In this document: piece by piece, positions 16,186-24,008 of the stretch
How the letters are laid out: each line of letters opens with the position of its first letter
Numbering within the stretch: position 1 is the first letter of the stretch
DNA from: Clostridia bacterium
GTDB taxonomy: Bacteria; Bacillota; Clostridia; Oscillospirales; CAG-272
Direction of reading: 5' to 3'
DNA length: 34,866 nucleotides
NCBI GenBank assembly: GCA_017440665.1
Contig: JAFSGU010000018.1
Location: forward strand, 1-34,866
The notes under the pieces: model-generated
Databases searched by the model: none
The model's input: only the letters and a program-made list of their open reading frames with translations
What the model was told of the DNA's origin: nothing
Made by a program: the position numbers and the translations under genes

Positions 16186-18348
16186 TTATAATTCAATATT
16201 TGTTCTTGCTATGACGTTTTCCTGAAGTCCGCGGTCAAGGTCAACGAAATAGTCGCTGTACCCGCCTACCCTGACGATAAGATCGCGGTGACGGTCGGGA
16301 TTTTCAAGCGCGTCAAGCAGATCCTCGGGAGACACAACGGTAACTGTGTACTGCTGTCCTCCGCCTGCGAAAAATGCTTTTGCAAGCGCCTTAAAGGACT
16401 CGCGTCCCTTTTCCGTGTTAAACAGCTTCTTATCAAACTTATTCTGGAACACAAATCCGCTTCCCGCCTCAACGTGGTCGTACTTAAGTACGGACTTGAT
16501 AAGGGATGTGGGACCGTGTGTATCGCATCCGGGAGTTGCCGCAATGGAGTCTGCAACAAGGCTCTCACCGCGCTTCTTTCCGTTGGGAAGTGCGCCCAGG
16601 CTCATGCCGTAGCTTGCCGCGCGCTCGTAGGTACTGCATCCGCCCGTATACACGCCGCCGCGGTAAGTACGATGTCTTTTAAGCACCTTGAAGAATCTAT
16701 TGACAAGCTTGGCTGTACTCCCATCCACCTCGGGAATGTCGTTACCGAACTTTTCGCAGTTCTTGAAATCACGGTAAAGCTCGTCGTAGCCCTCGAAATT
16801 TGCATCAAGCGCATCGATAAGCTCTGCCATGGTGTATTTCTTTTCCGTGAACACAAGCTTCTTAATTGCCCAAAGGCTGTCACCCGCATCAGTCGCAGTT
16901 TCTGCAAGCACCTGTCCGTGACCGTAAAGGGGACCGCCGTTTTTGTAGTCACGTCCCTTTTCAAGGCAACCCTCAATAAGACATGAACGAAGGGGATTAG
17001 GACTGTACACCGCACGGAAATGCTGGTCGTTGTTAGCAGCGTTACATGAGGTGTATATCATATGCTCAAGATGCCTAAAGAATGCGTTTTCCACTTCTTC
17101 GTAGGTCTCAGCCTGTCTCATATCACCTGTTTTAAGGCTTTCCTCATTCCCGTTCATGGGATTCACTCCGTTATACAGAGCATACTCAAGGCATTTCGCA
17201 AAGCCTACCTCGCCGTCCTCAAGACCCATGTGGCTCTTGCCCATAATGTCGATCTGGTTACATCCGTTCATACAGTAATCGTGACTGTCGCAGGGAGGAA
17301 TACCGATCTTTTCAAGGGCGGGACACACCACCTCGTCATTGTACAGCGCAGGCATACCGATTCCCGATGCGAGAGTTTCGGCAATAGCATCCCACAGCTT
17401 TTCGGGAGTATTTCTGTGAACGCGGAGTGTAATATTGGGAGTCTGGTACTTTTTCTCACGTGCTATACGGAGGATTTCATATGTCAGCTCGTTTGACTCA
17501 TCACACCAGTTCTCGTCACTTCCGGAAAGGCAAAGGTTCCAGCTTCTCGTATCGTGGAAGCTGTCCCATAGACGCTCAAGGATATCCCTCGCCGCGTCCT
17601 TGTCTTCGGTGATCTCCCACGCTCTTGCCATATACTGGTCAAAGCGTCCGGGTGAATCATATCCGTCTCCCGTAAATATCATCCAGAATGCGTGAACGGC
17701 AGAGGTGAAGTCATATGCCGGCTTCTTCGGCACCACCTCAAAGGCGCGAGCCGCGTCTTCGTAGTATTTTTTGATCTTAGGGTCACTTTCCTCAGCCGCT
17801 TTCGCAACTGCGATATCGTGATATCTTGCGCCGATAATGTCAAGAGCGTCAAGTGTGTACTCACAGGCACGGTAGAACCAATCGGAATCGGGATTGTCAC
17901 GCTTCTTGCACTCGGCAATGATCTCACGGATACCGTCGGTACCGATGTTCACGATACGACCGAAGTCGGGATTTGCGTGACCTCCCCAGCCACCGCCCCA
18001 GCAAGCCTTTGAACTATCGAGAGCTTTTACCCTCTCGTCGCGATAGCAACGTCTTGCATCATTCAGCACCAGCAGCTTTTCTCTCACCTCTCGGAACTGA
18101 GCCTCGAGGTCGGGATATTCCGCAATAAGACTGTCAAGCCCGCCGTAACAGTACGTAAGGCTGTCTGCAAATGAAAAATATGATAGGCGGCCGCCGAAGC
18201 CGAATCGAGGCAGATGGAATTTGTCAAATGCAAGGTCTCCGTATTTTGCGTGCTCCTTCAGAGCAAGACCTATCCTCTCCGCCATCTCAAGACCTTCGTG
18301 CTTTAAGAAGGTATAAGCCAATGGCTCAATTTTTGCAATTCTTTCCAT
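16186..18348 (-). CDS. Glycyl radical enzyme, GCNQ type (copy 3 of 3)
   Basis: The product (720 aa) has the full GRE layout. The active-site Cys loop HDYCMNGCNQIDIMGKSHMG carries the presumed thiyl Cys363, and the C-terminal glycyl-radical motif is RVGGYSDYF (radical Gly696). Generic GRE landmarks are also present: WGGHANPDFGR near 121-131, DATN-like DESNELTYEILR, PNITLRVHRNTP and GIGMPALYNDEVV. Dehydratase and decarboxylase GREs carry GCVE, whose Glu acts in catalysis; here the same place reads GCNQ, so the reaction is probably different and I cannot assign it. The ATG follows TAGGAGGT. It is the last of three tandem paralogs downstream of one activase and is closest to copy 2, with an 89-bp exact DNA match. 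No microcompartment targeting tail or shell gene is seen. Confidence 0.93.
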   Translation of the reverse strand: MERIAKIEPLAYTFLKHEGLEMAERIGLALKEHAKYGDLAFDKFHLPRFGFGGRLSYFSFADSLTYCYGGLDSLIAEYPDLEAQFREVREKLLVLNDARRCYRDERVKALDSSKACWGGGWGGHANPDFGRIVNIGTDGIREIIAECKKRDNPDSDWFYRACEYTLDALDIIGARYHDIAVAKAAEESDPKIKKYYEDAARAFEVVPKKPAYDFTSAVHAFWMIFTGDGYDSPGRFDQYMARAWEITEDKDAARDILERLWDSFHDTRSWNLCLSGSDENWCDESNELTYEILRIAREKKYQTPNITLRVHRNTPEKLWDAIAETLASGIGMPALYNDEVVCPALEKIGIPPCDSHDYCMNGCNQIDIMGKSHMGLEDGEVGFAKCLEYALYNGVNPMNGNEESLKTGDMRQAETYEEVENAFFRHLEHMIYTSCNAANNDQHFRAVYSPNPLRSCLIEGCLEKGRDYKNGGPLYGHGQVLAETATDAGDSLWAIKKLVFTEKKYTMAELIDALDANFEGYDELYRDFKNCEKFGNDIPEVDGSTAKLVNRFFKVLKRHRTYRGGVYTGGCSTYERAASYGMSLGALPNGKKRGESLVADSIAATPGCDTHGPTSLIKSVLKYDHVEAGSGFVFQNKFDKKLFNTEKGRESFKALAKAFFAGGGQQYTVTVVSPEDLLDALENPDRHRDLIVRVGGYSDYFVDLDRGLQENVIARTNIEL

Positions 18349-18368
18349 CTGTACCTCCTACAGATAAA

Positions 18369-20531
18369 TTACACCTCAAGGAACGTTCTTGCAATAACGT
18401 TCTCCTGGAGTCCGCGGTCAAGCTGTACAAAGTATGCGCTGTATCCGCCGACTCGGACTATCAGGTCGCGGTGAGCATCGGGATTTTCCATTGCATCAAG
18501 CAGCTCCTCACGGGAAACGACCGTAACGGTGTACTGCTGTCCTCCGCCTGCGAAAAATGCTTTTGCAAGCGCTTTGAAGGACTCGCGTCCCTTTTCTGTA
18601 TTGAATATCTTCTTGTCAAACTTATTCTGGAAAACGAATCCGCTTCCCGCCTCAACGTGGTCGTACTTAAGTACGGACTTGATAAGGGATGTGGGACCGT
18701 GTGTATCGCATCCGGGAGTTGCCGCGATGGAGTCTGCAAGCAGACTTTCACCCTTCTTCTTACCGTTGGGAAGAGCCGCGGTATTTGCGCCGTATCCTGC
18801 CGCGCGGCTGAACGTACTGCATCCGCCTGTGTAAATACCGCCGCGATACGTGTGGTTACGCTTCAGGATCTGGAAGAAACGGTTGTTGATGCGGGCTGTG
18901 ATATCATCTACCTCGGGAATATCGTTGCCGAACTTTTCACAGTTCTTGAAATCGTGGTGAAGCTCGTCATAACCCTCAAAGTTTGCGCAAAGTGCATCGA
19001 TAAGCTGTGCCATTGTATACTTCTTCTCAATAAATACGAGTTTTTTTATAGCCCAGAGGCTGTCACCCGTGTCGGGCATACCCTCGGAAAGGATCTGTCC
19101 GTGACCGTAGAGAGGACCGCCGTTACGGTAGTCGATACCCTTTTCAAGGCATCCGTCGATAAAGCATGAACGGAGGGGGTTGGGACCGTAATTAGCTCTT
19201 GCGTGCTGTGCGTTATTTGCCGAGTTACAAGCAAGGTATGTAAGGTATTCCATCTGCTCGAGGAATGCTCTTTCAACCTCTTCATATGTTTCGGCATTTC
19301 TCAGGTCCCCCGTAGGAATGCTGTCCTGGTTACCGTTCATATCGTTTACACCGTTGTGGAGGGCATACTCAAGGCACTTTGCAAAGTTTACCTCGCCATC
19401 CTCAAGACCCATGTGGCTCTTACCGAAGATATCGATCTGGTTACAACCGTTCATGCAGTAGTCGTGGCTGTCATAATCGGGAATACCGATCTTCTCAAGC
19501 GCGGGACAAACGACGTCGTCGTTGTAAAGAGCGGGCATACCGATGCCTGATGCGAGCGTGTCGGTAATTGCGTCCCAAAGCACCTCGGGTGTATTTCTGT
19601 GTACACGGAGTGTGATATTGGGAGTCTGGTACTTCTTCTCACGTGCGATACGAAGGATCTCGTAGGTAAGCTCGTTTGATTCGTCGTTCCAGTTCTCGTC
19701 ACTACCTGCAAGGCAAAGGTTCCAGCTTCTTCTGTCGTGGAAGTTCTCCCAAAGTCTTTCAATGGCATCTCTTGCCTCGTCCTTATTCTCGGTCAGCTCC
19801 CACGCTCTCCACATGTACTGGTCAAAGCGTCCGGGAGAATCGTTTCCGTCTGCTACGAAATGGAGAGAGAAGCTATGTGCCGCAGATACAAAGTCGTAAG
19901 CAGGCTTCTTAGGCACTACTTCAAAGGCACGGGCAGCGTCCTCATAGTACTTCTTGATCTTAGGATCGGTCTCAGTTGCCGCAAGACTACGTGCAAGCTC
20001 AAGGAAACGCTCACCGAGGATGTCGAATGCATCCATTATCATCTCACAAGCGCGGTAGAACCAATCGGAGTCGGGGTTACCAAGCTTCTTACACTCAGCG
20101 ATCTTAGCGCGAACACCCTCTGTACCAATGTTAACGAGACGTCCGTAGTCGGGATTTGAGTGGCCGCCCCAGCCGCCGCCCCAGATAGCCTGAGCATCAG
20201 CCTTAACGTGGTAACGGGCATCTCTGAGTATGGATTTCTTCTCTTCAAGATTCTTCAGCTTCTGTCCAAGCACGTTGAGCTCGTCTGCAAGCTCGGGATG
20301 CTCTTCGATAAGGGAAGGAATACTGTTCCAATTATAGCTTAAGCTATCTGAAAAACTGAAGCGTGTGGTTTTGCTTGCAAACTCAAAGCAGGGGAAATAG
20401 CTTCTGTCGAAGCTAATGTCGCAGGTGCGTGCGAACTCAACCAAAGCCATAGCGATCCTCTCGCCAAGCTCAAGTGACTCATCCTTGAAAAAGCCGTAAA
20501 GCATAGGGTCAATTTCTCTGATTCTTTCCAT
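18369..20531 (-). CDS. Glycyl radical enzyme, GCNQ type (copy 2 of 3)
   Basis: This 720-residue paralog has the same landmarks at the same positions as copy 3: Cys loop YCMNGCNQIDIFGKS with Cys363, and radical motif RVGGYSAYF with Gly696. Also shared are WGGHSNPDYGRLVNIGTEG, ESNELTYEILRIAREKKYQTP and the tail QENVIART. Both the radical Gly and the catalytic-type Cys are intact, so it should be activatable. Divergence is concentrated in the first 115 residues, around 218-232 (HSFSLHFVADGND against HAFWMIFTGDGYD) and at 560-575. GRE active sites are lined by residues from several loops, so substrates may differ between copies. It starts at ATG 20531 with AAGGA 11 bases upstream, and lies 20 bp before copy 3. 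Confidence 0.93.
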   Translation of the reverse strand: MERIREIDPMLYGFFKDESLELGERIAMALVEFARTCDISFDRSYFPCFEFASKTTRFSFSDSLSYNWNSIPSLIEEHPELADELNVLGQKLKNLEEKKSILRDARYHVKADAQAIWGGGWGGHSNPDYGRLVNIGTEGVRAKIAECKKLGNPDSDWFYRACEMIMDAFDILGERFLELARSLAATETDPKIKKYYEDAARAFEVVPKKPAYDFVSAAHSFSLHFVADGNDSPGRFDQYMWRAWELTENKDEARDAIERLWENFHDRRSWNLCLAGSDENWNDESNELTYEILRIAREKKYQTPNITLRVHRNTPEVLWDAITDTLASGIGMPALYNDDVVCPALEKIGIPDYDSHDYCMNGCNQIDIFGKSHMGLEDGEVNFAKCLEYALHNGVNDMNGNQDSIPTGDLRNAETYEEVERAFLEQMEYLTYLACNSANNAQHARANYGPNPLRSCFIDGCLEKGIDYRNGGPLYGHGQILSEGMPDTGDSLWAIKKLVFIEKKYTMAQLIDALCANFEGYDELHHDFKNCEKFGNDIPEVDDITARINNRFFQILKRNHTYRGGIYTGGCSTFSRAAGYGANTAALPNGKKKGESLLADSIAATPGCDTHGPTSLIKSVLKYDHVEAGSGFVFQNKFDKKIFNTEKGRESFKALAKAFFAGGGQQYTVTVVSREELLDAMENPDAHRDLIVRVGGYSAYFVQLDRGLQENVIARTFLEV

Positions 20532-20575
20532 AATGTCTGTTTTCCTTTCAAATGTATGTGATTTGTAATCTTTTT

Positions 20576-22747
20576 TTATATTCCTGCAAAGGTACGTTTG
20601 ATTACACTTTGCTGTATTTCATCAGCCAGTTCAACGAAATATCCGCTGAATCCGCCAACTCTGACGATCAGGTTACGGTGGCGGTCGGGGTTTTCCACCG
20701 CGTCAAGAAGCTCGTCGGGAGACACGACTGTTGCCGTTATCTGCTGACCGCCGCCCGCAAAATAGGTCTTGGCAAGCCCGATGAAGCTTTCTTTTCCCTT
20801 TTCGGTGCAAAAACCCTTTTTGTCAAACTTTATCTGGAAGATAAACCCGCTTCCTGCGTTACGGTGATCGTAGCGGAGAACCGAATTTATAAGGGATGTA
20901 GGTCCCTTCACGTCACATCCGGGTACCGCCGCGATGGAATCGGCGATTATGGGATGAGCTCGCTTCTTACCGTTCGGAAGAGCTCCGCACTGAGCACCGT
21001 AGTAGGTCGCTCTGTCGTCGGGACTGCAGCCTCCGCTGAAGACGCCGCCTCTGTAGGTGCGCTGTCTCTTCAGTATCGTGAAGAAGCGGTTCAGTATGCG
21101 GGACGTGATCTCGTCCACCTCGGGTATATCGTTGCCGAACTTCTCGCATGACGAGAAATCGCGGTGAAGCTCCTCGTAGCCCTCGAAATCGGCGTTTATA
21201 GCATCAACCAGCTGTGCCATTGTGTATTTTTTCTCGATAAACACAAGCTTTTTGATAGCCCACAGGCTGTCTCCCGCGTCGGCAATGCCTTCGGCAAGTA
21301 TCTGTCCGTTGCCGTAGAGAGGTCCGCCGTTTCTGTAGTCAAGTCCCTTTTCAAGACATCCCTCAATGAGGCATGAACGGAAGGGATTGGCTCCGTACAC
21401 CGCTCGTATCTGCTGTGCGGAGTTTGCATGGTTGCACGCGATATTAGTAAGGTACTGAAGCTGTCTGAGAAACGCTCTCTCAACTTCTTCATATGACTCA
21501 AACTCACGCGGGTCTCCCGTGGCTATGGTGGAGAATACTCCGCCGTTCATGGTATTCACTCCGTTTGAAAGAGTATATTCCATGGCTTTCGTAAACATGA
21601 CCTCGCCGTCCTCAAGACCCATGTGGCTCTTGCCCATAATGTCTATCTGATTGCAACCGTTCATGCAGTACTCATGGCTGTCGCAAGGGGGGATTCCCAT
21701 GCTTTCAAGTGCGGGACAAACCACCTCGTCATTGTAAATGACGGGCATACCGATACCCGATGCGATGGTGTTTGCAATTTCGTCCCAAAGCACACCGGGA
21801 GTGTTTCTGTGAACGCGCACGGTAAGGTTGGGGGTCTCATACTTTTTCTCAGCGGCAAGGCGAAGTATCTCATAGCTGAGAGAGTTCGTCACGTCACTCC
21901 ACGTCTCGTCACTGCCGGAGACACACAGGTTCCATGCCCTTGTATCGTGGAATCCTTCCCATATGCGCTCAAGCATATCTCTCGCCTCGGCTTTATCGAC
22001 AGTCGCCTCCCATGCCCTGTACATGTACTGATCAAAACGACCGGGGGAATCTATTCCGTCAAAGGTGAAAAGCATCCAGAATACGTGAGATGCCGCTGTA
22101 AAGTCGGGTGCGGGACGGCGGGGCACCGTTTCAAAGGCCTTAGCGGCTTTTTTGAAGTATTCCCTCTCGCCTTCGCTGTCTGCGTCTTCTGACAGCTTTT
22201 CCGCAAGGGTACGGTATCTGCCACCTAAGATGTCTACCGCATCCATTGCGTATTCGCATGCGCGGTAGAACCAATCGGTGTCGCAGGTGTTTATCTTCTT
22301 ATATTTTTCAATTATCTCACGGATACCGTCCGTACCTAAGTTAATGATACGTCCGAAATCGGGGTTGGAATGTCCTCCGAAGGAGCCGCCCCACATGGAG
22401 CCGGTATCACTGAGCACCTTACCTACAGTACTCACCAGGTTTGCGCTTTCCATGTTGAAAAGCTCCGCCTTGTCTCTGTACTTCGCAAGCGCCTCAGCAT
22501 CCTCGGGATGTTCCTCTGCAAATCGTTCGTAGCTTCCGAAGTCATACCAAACGCTTGAGAAGTATGAGAACCGTCCGCCTACGTTTTTATTCGTATCAAA
22601 AAACGGCAGGCCGTTTTTGTCAAATTCGATATCCGTATATTTGGCGCTTTCAATAAGCGCAAGTCCTACCCTCTCCGCTATCTCCAGACTTTCATCTGCG
22701 AAAAATCCGCGGGACACGGGATCAAGGTTAAGTTTTTCTTCGTTCAT
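20576..22747 (-). CDS. Glycyl radical enzyme, GCNQ type (copy 1 of 3)
   Basis: This is the first and most divergent of the three tandem GREs (723 aa). It has the Cys loop HEYCMNGCNQIDIMGKS (Cys365), the radical motif RVGGFSGYF (Gly699), GGSFGGHSNPDFGRIINLGTDG near 120-141 and NSLSYEILRLAAEKKYETP. Both catalytic positions are intact. The ATG at 22747 has GGGAG six bases upstream; the frame can be extended to a TTG at 22774 but this would run into the T-tract of the hairpin 22773-22820. It follows the activase gene after that hairpin. The retained GCNQ places all three in one family; the substrate is unknown. Oxygen cleaves activated GREs at the radical Gly, which supports an anaerobic host. 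Confidence 0.93.
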   Translation of the reverse strand: MNEEKLNLDPVSRGFFADESLEIAERVGLALIESAKYTDIEFDKNGLPFFDTNKNVGGRFSYFSSVWYDFGSYERFAEEHPEDAEALAKYRDKAELFNMESANLVSTVGKVLSDTGSMWGGSFGGHSNPDFGRIINLGTDGIREIIEKYKKINTCDTDWFYRACEYAMDAVDILGGRYRTLAEKLSEDADSEGEREYFKKAAKAFETVPRRPAPDFTAASHVFWMLFTFDGIDSPGRFDQYMYRAWEATVDKAEARDMLERIWEGFHDTRAWNLCVSGSDETWSDVTNSLSYEILRLAAEKKYETPNLTVRVHRNTPGVLWDEIANTIASGIGMPVIYNDEVVCPALESMGIPPCDSHEYCMNGCNQIDIMGKSHMGLEDGEVMFTKAMEYTLSNGVNTMNGGVFSTIATGDPREFESYEEVERAFLRQLQYLTNIACNHANSAQQIRAVYGANPFRSCLIEGCLEKGLDYRNGGPLYGNGQILAEGIADAGDSLWAIKKLVFIEKKYTMAQLVDAINADFEGYEELHRDFSSCEKFGNDIPEVDEITSRILNRFFTILKRQRTYRGGVFSGGCSPDDRATYYGAQCGALPNGKKRAHPIIADSIAAVPGCDVKGPTSLINSVLRYDHRNAGSGFIFQIKFDKKGFCTEKGKESFIGLAKTYFAGGGQQITATVVSPDELLDAVENPDRHRNLIVRVGGFSGYFVELADEIQQSVIKRTFAGI

Positions 22748-22772
22748 AACAATCTCCCTTATCTGACAGGTC

Positions 22773-22820
22773 AAAAAGCAAAACGGCAGAGACGCGGAAA
22801 CAAACTACCGCATCTCCGCC
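22773..22820 (-). terminator. Intercistronic hairpin with U-tract between activase and GRE genes
   Basis: On the minus strand, arms 22808-22820 and 22785-22797 form a 13-bp stem (two G-U wobbles) around a 10-base loop, followed by a T-rich tail (GTTTTGCTTTTT). It lies just after the activase stop and before the GRE copy 1 ribosome site. It may be a leaky terminator or a processing site that sets the activase-to-GRE ratio. Confidence 0.72.
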
Positions 22821-22827
22821 GCAAATA

Positions 22828-23724
22828 TTACTTAGAAACCTTAACAGTTATACCGTTCTGCGCGAAAAGGCTTACCCAGCGCGCGGTATCCTCGTCGGTG
22901 GCATTCTCCGCCTTGAACTCAGCTTCTCTTCCGAGTCTGCCTGATTTACCAACTCCGAGTGTGTGGTAAGGCATGATCTCCGCGTACTTGTACTTGCCCT
23001 CGTGCTCCTTGAGGAACGCCGCAAGCTTCGCGATATCCTCCTCGGTATCGTTACAGCCGGGGATCATGGGCATACGGATACGTACGTCGGCACCTCTCTC
23101 AAAGAGGTAGAGCAGGTTTCCGATGATATGCTCGTTGGAAACGCCGGTCAGCGCCTTGTGCTTGGGAGAATCCATACACTTCATGTCGAAAAGGAATGTG
23201 GTACCAAGGTCAGCCGCCTCAGCATAAAACTCTCTCTTACCGATACCGCAGCTTTCAACGGCGATACCGATACCTGCCTCCTTACCCATACGGAGCAGGG
23301 AAAGAGTAAAGTCAGCCTGCCATGAGGGCTCGCCGCCGGAAACGGTAAGTCCGCCTCCTGTGGTGTCGTAGAACATCTTATCCTTCATTACGTCTGCAAA
23401 GACCTCCTCTGCGGAGGCCTCATAGCCCATGATCTCGTTTACCTTGTTAAGACAAGCTTCAACGCATGAGCCGCAGAGCGTGCATTTTTCTCTTTCAATA
23501 TGTAACTTGCCGTTTTCGTCAATGCTTCTGCCGGGGCATTTTTCAAGACATCTGCCGCAGCCCGTGCATCTCTCCTCAAAGAAGGAAAGATTTCTCTCTC
23601 TGTCAAGTCCTTCGGGGTTGTGACACCATATACATCTGAGGGGACATCCCTTTAAAAACACGCAGGTACGGATACCGTCACCGTCGTGAATACAAAACTT
23701 CTGAATATTAAAAATAGTTCCCAT
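22828..23724 (-). CDS. Glycyl-radical enzyme activating enzyme (radical SAM)
   Basis: The enzyme cleaves S-adenosylmethionine with a [4Fe-4S] cluster and abstracts a hydrogen from the GRE radical glycine. The product (298 aa) has the radical SAM motif GCPLRCIWCHNPEG (C27, C31, C34). An inserted ferredoxin-like segment follows with two CxxCxxCxxxC motifs (C53, C56, C59, C63 and C81, C84, C87, C91), typical of activases for dehydratase- and decarboxylase-type GREs rather than of pyruvate formate-lyase activase. GGGLTVSGGEPSWQ and the MPYHTLG C-terminal motif are present. It is the promoter-proximal gene of the operon (promoter 23787-23815; GGAGG site) and is the only activase visible, so it probably serves all three downstream GREs. 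Confidence 0.94.
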   Translation of the reverse strand: MGTIFNIQKFCIHDGDGIRTCVFLKGCPLRCIWCHNPEGLDRERNLSFFEERCTGCGRCLEKCPGRSIDENGKLHIEREKCTLCGSCVEACLNKVNEIMGYEASAEEVFADVMKDKMFYDTTGGGLTVSGGEPSWQADFTLSLLRMGKEAGIGIAVESCGIGKREFYAEAADLGTTFLFDMKCMDSPKHKALTGVSNEHIIGNLLYLFERGADVRIRMPMIPGCNDTEEDIAKLAAFLKEHEGKYKYAEIMPYHTLGVGKSGRLGREAEFKAENATDEDTARWVSLFAQNGITVKVSK

Positions 23725-23786
23725 AATATCTCTGCCTCCGTCGCTGGGGTAAATTACACTTGGGATCTACATACCGATCCATTGTA

Positions 23787-23815
23787 ATTATATCATAGCC
23801 GTGTATACATTGCAA
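23787..23815 (-). promoter_or_regulatory. Promoter of the activase-GRE operon
   Basis: On the minus strand: TTGCAA (23810-23815), a 17-bp spacer, TATAAT (23787-23792), with an extended -10 TG. Near the start site there is a GGATC (23763-23767) / GATCC (23776-23780) inverted repeat, itself inside TTACA/TGTAA arms (23754-23758 and 23783-23787), which may be an operator or leader hairpin. Confidence 0.75.
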
Positions 23816-23898
23816 GAAGGTTTTTCCACAAAGGCCGTGTTTTTAACAAAATATTTCATCATACTCTGCCGATGATTTCATTATTCGGCCATATACTC

Positions 23899-23928
23899 TT
23901 GACTTTTTCTATCATTATATGATAAAAT
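23899..23928 (+). promoter_or_regulatory. Promoter of the M23-like gene
   Basis: TTGACT (23899-23904), an 18-bp spacer, TAAAAT (23923-23928). The leader of about 75 nt contains a weak GTCGT/ACGAC stem (23961-23983) and a four-codon-length ATG...TAA unit just ahead of the gene. Confidence 0.6.
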
Positions 23929-24008
23929 AAACTGTGTATAACAAGCTTTCAGATAGCGCCGTCGTATCGGTGTTATAAACGACAGGACGAAAGGTATGGC
24001 TTCGTAAA

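Noticed and set aside
18171..19169. Plus-strand open frame of 332 codons opposite the GRE genes
   Set aside because: It spans the junction of two GRE genes in antisense and has no recognisable motif or ribosome site. A similar antisense frame occurs opposite the other GRE copies because the coding sequences are homologous.
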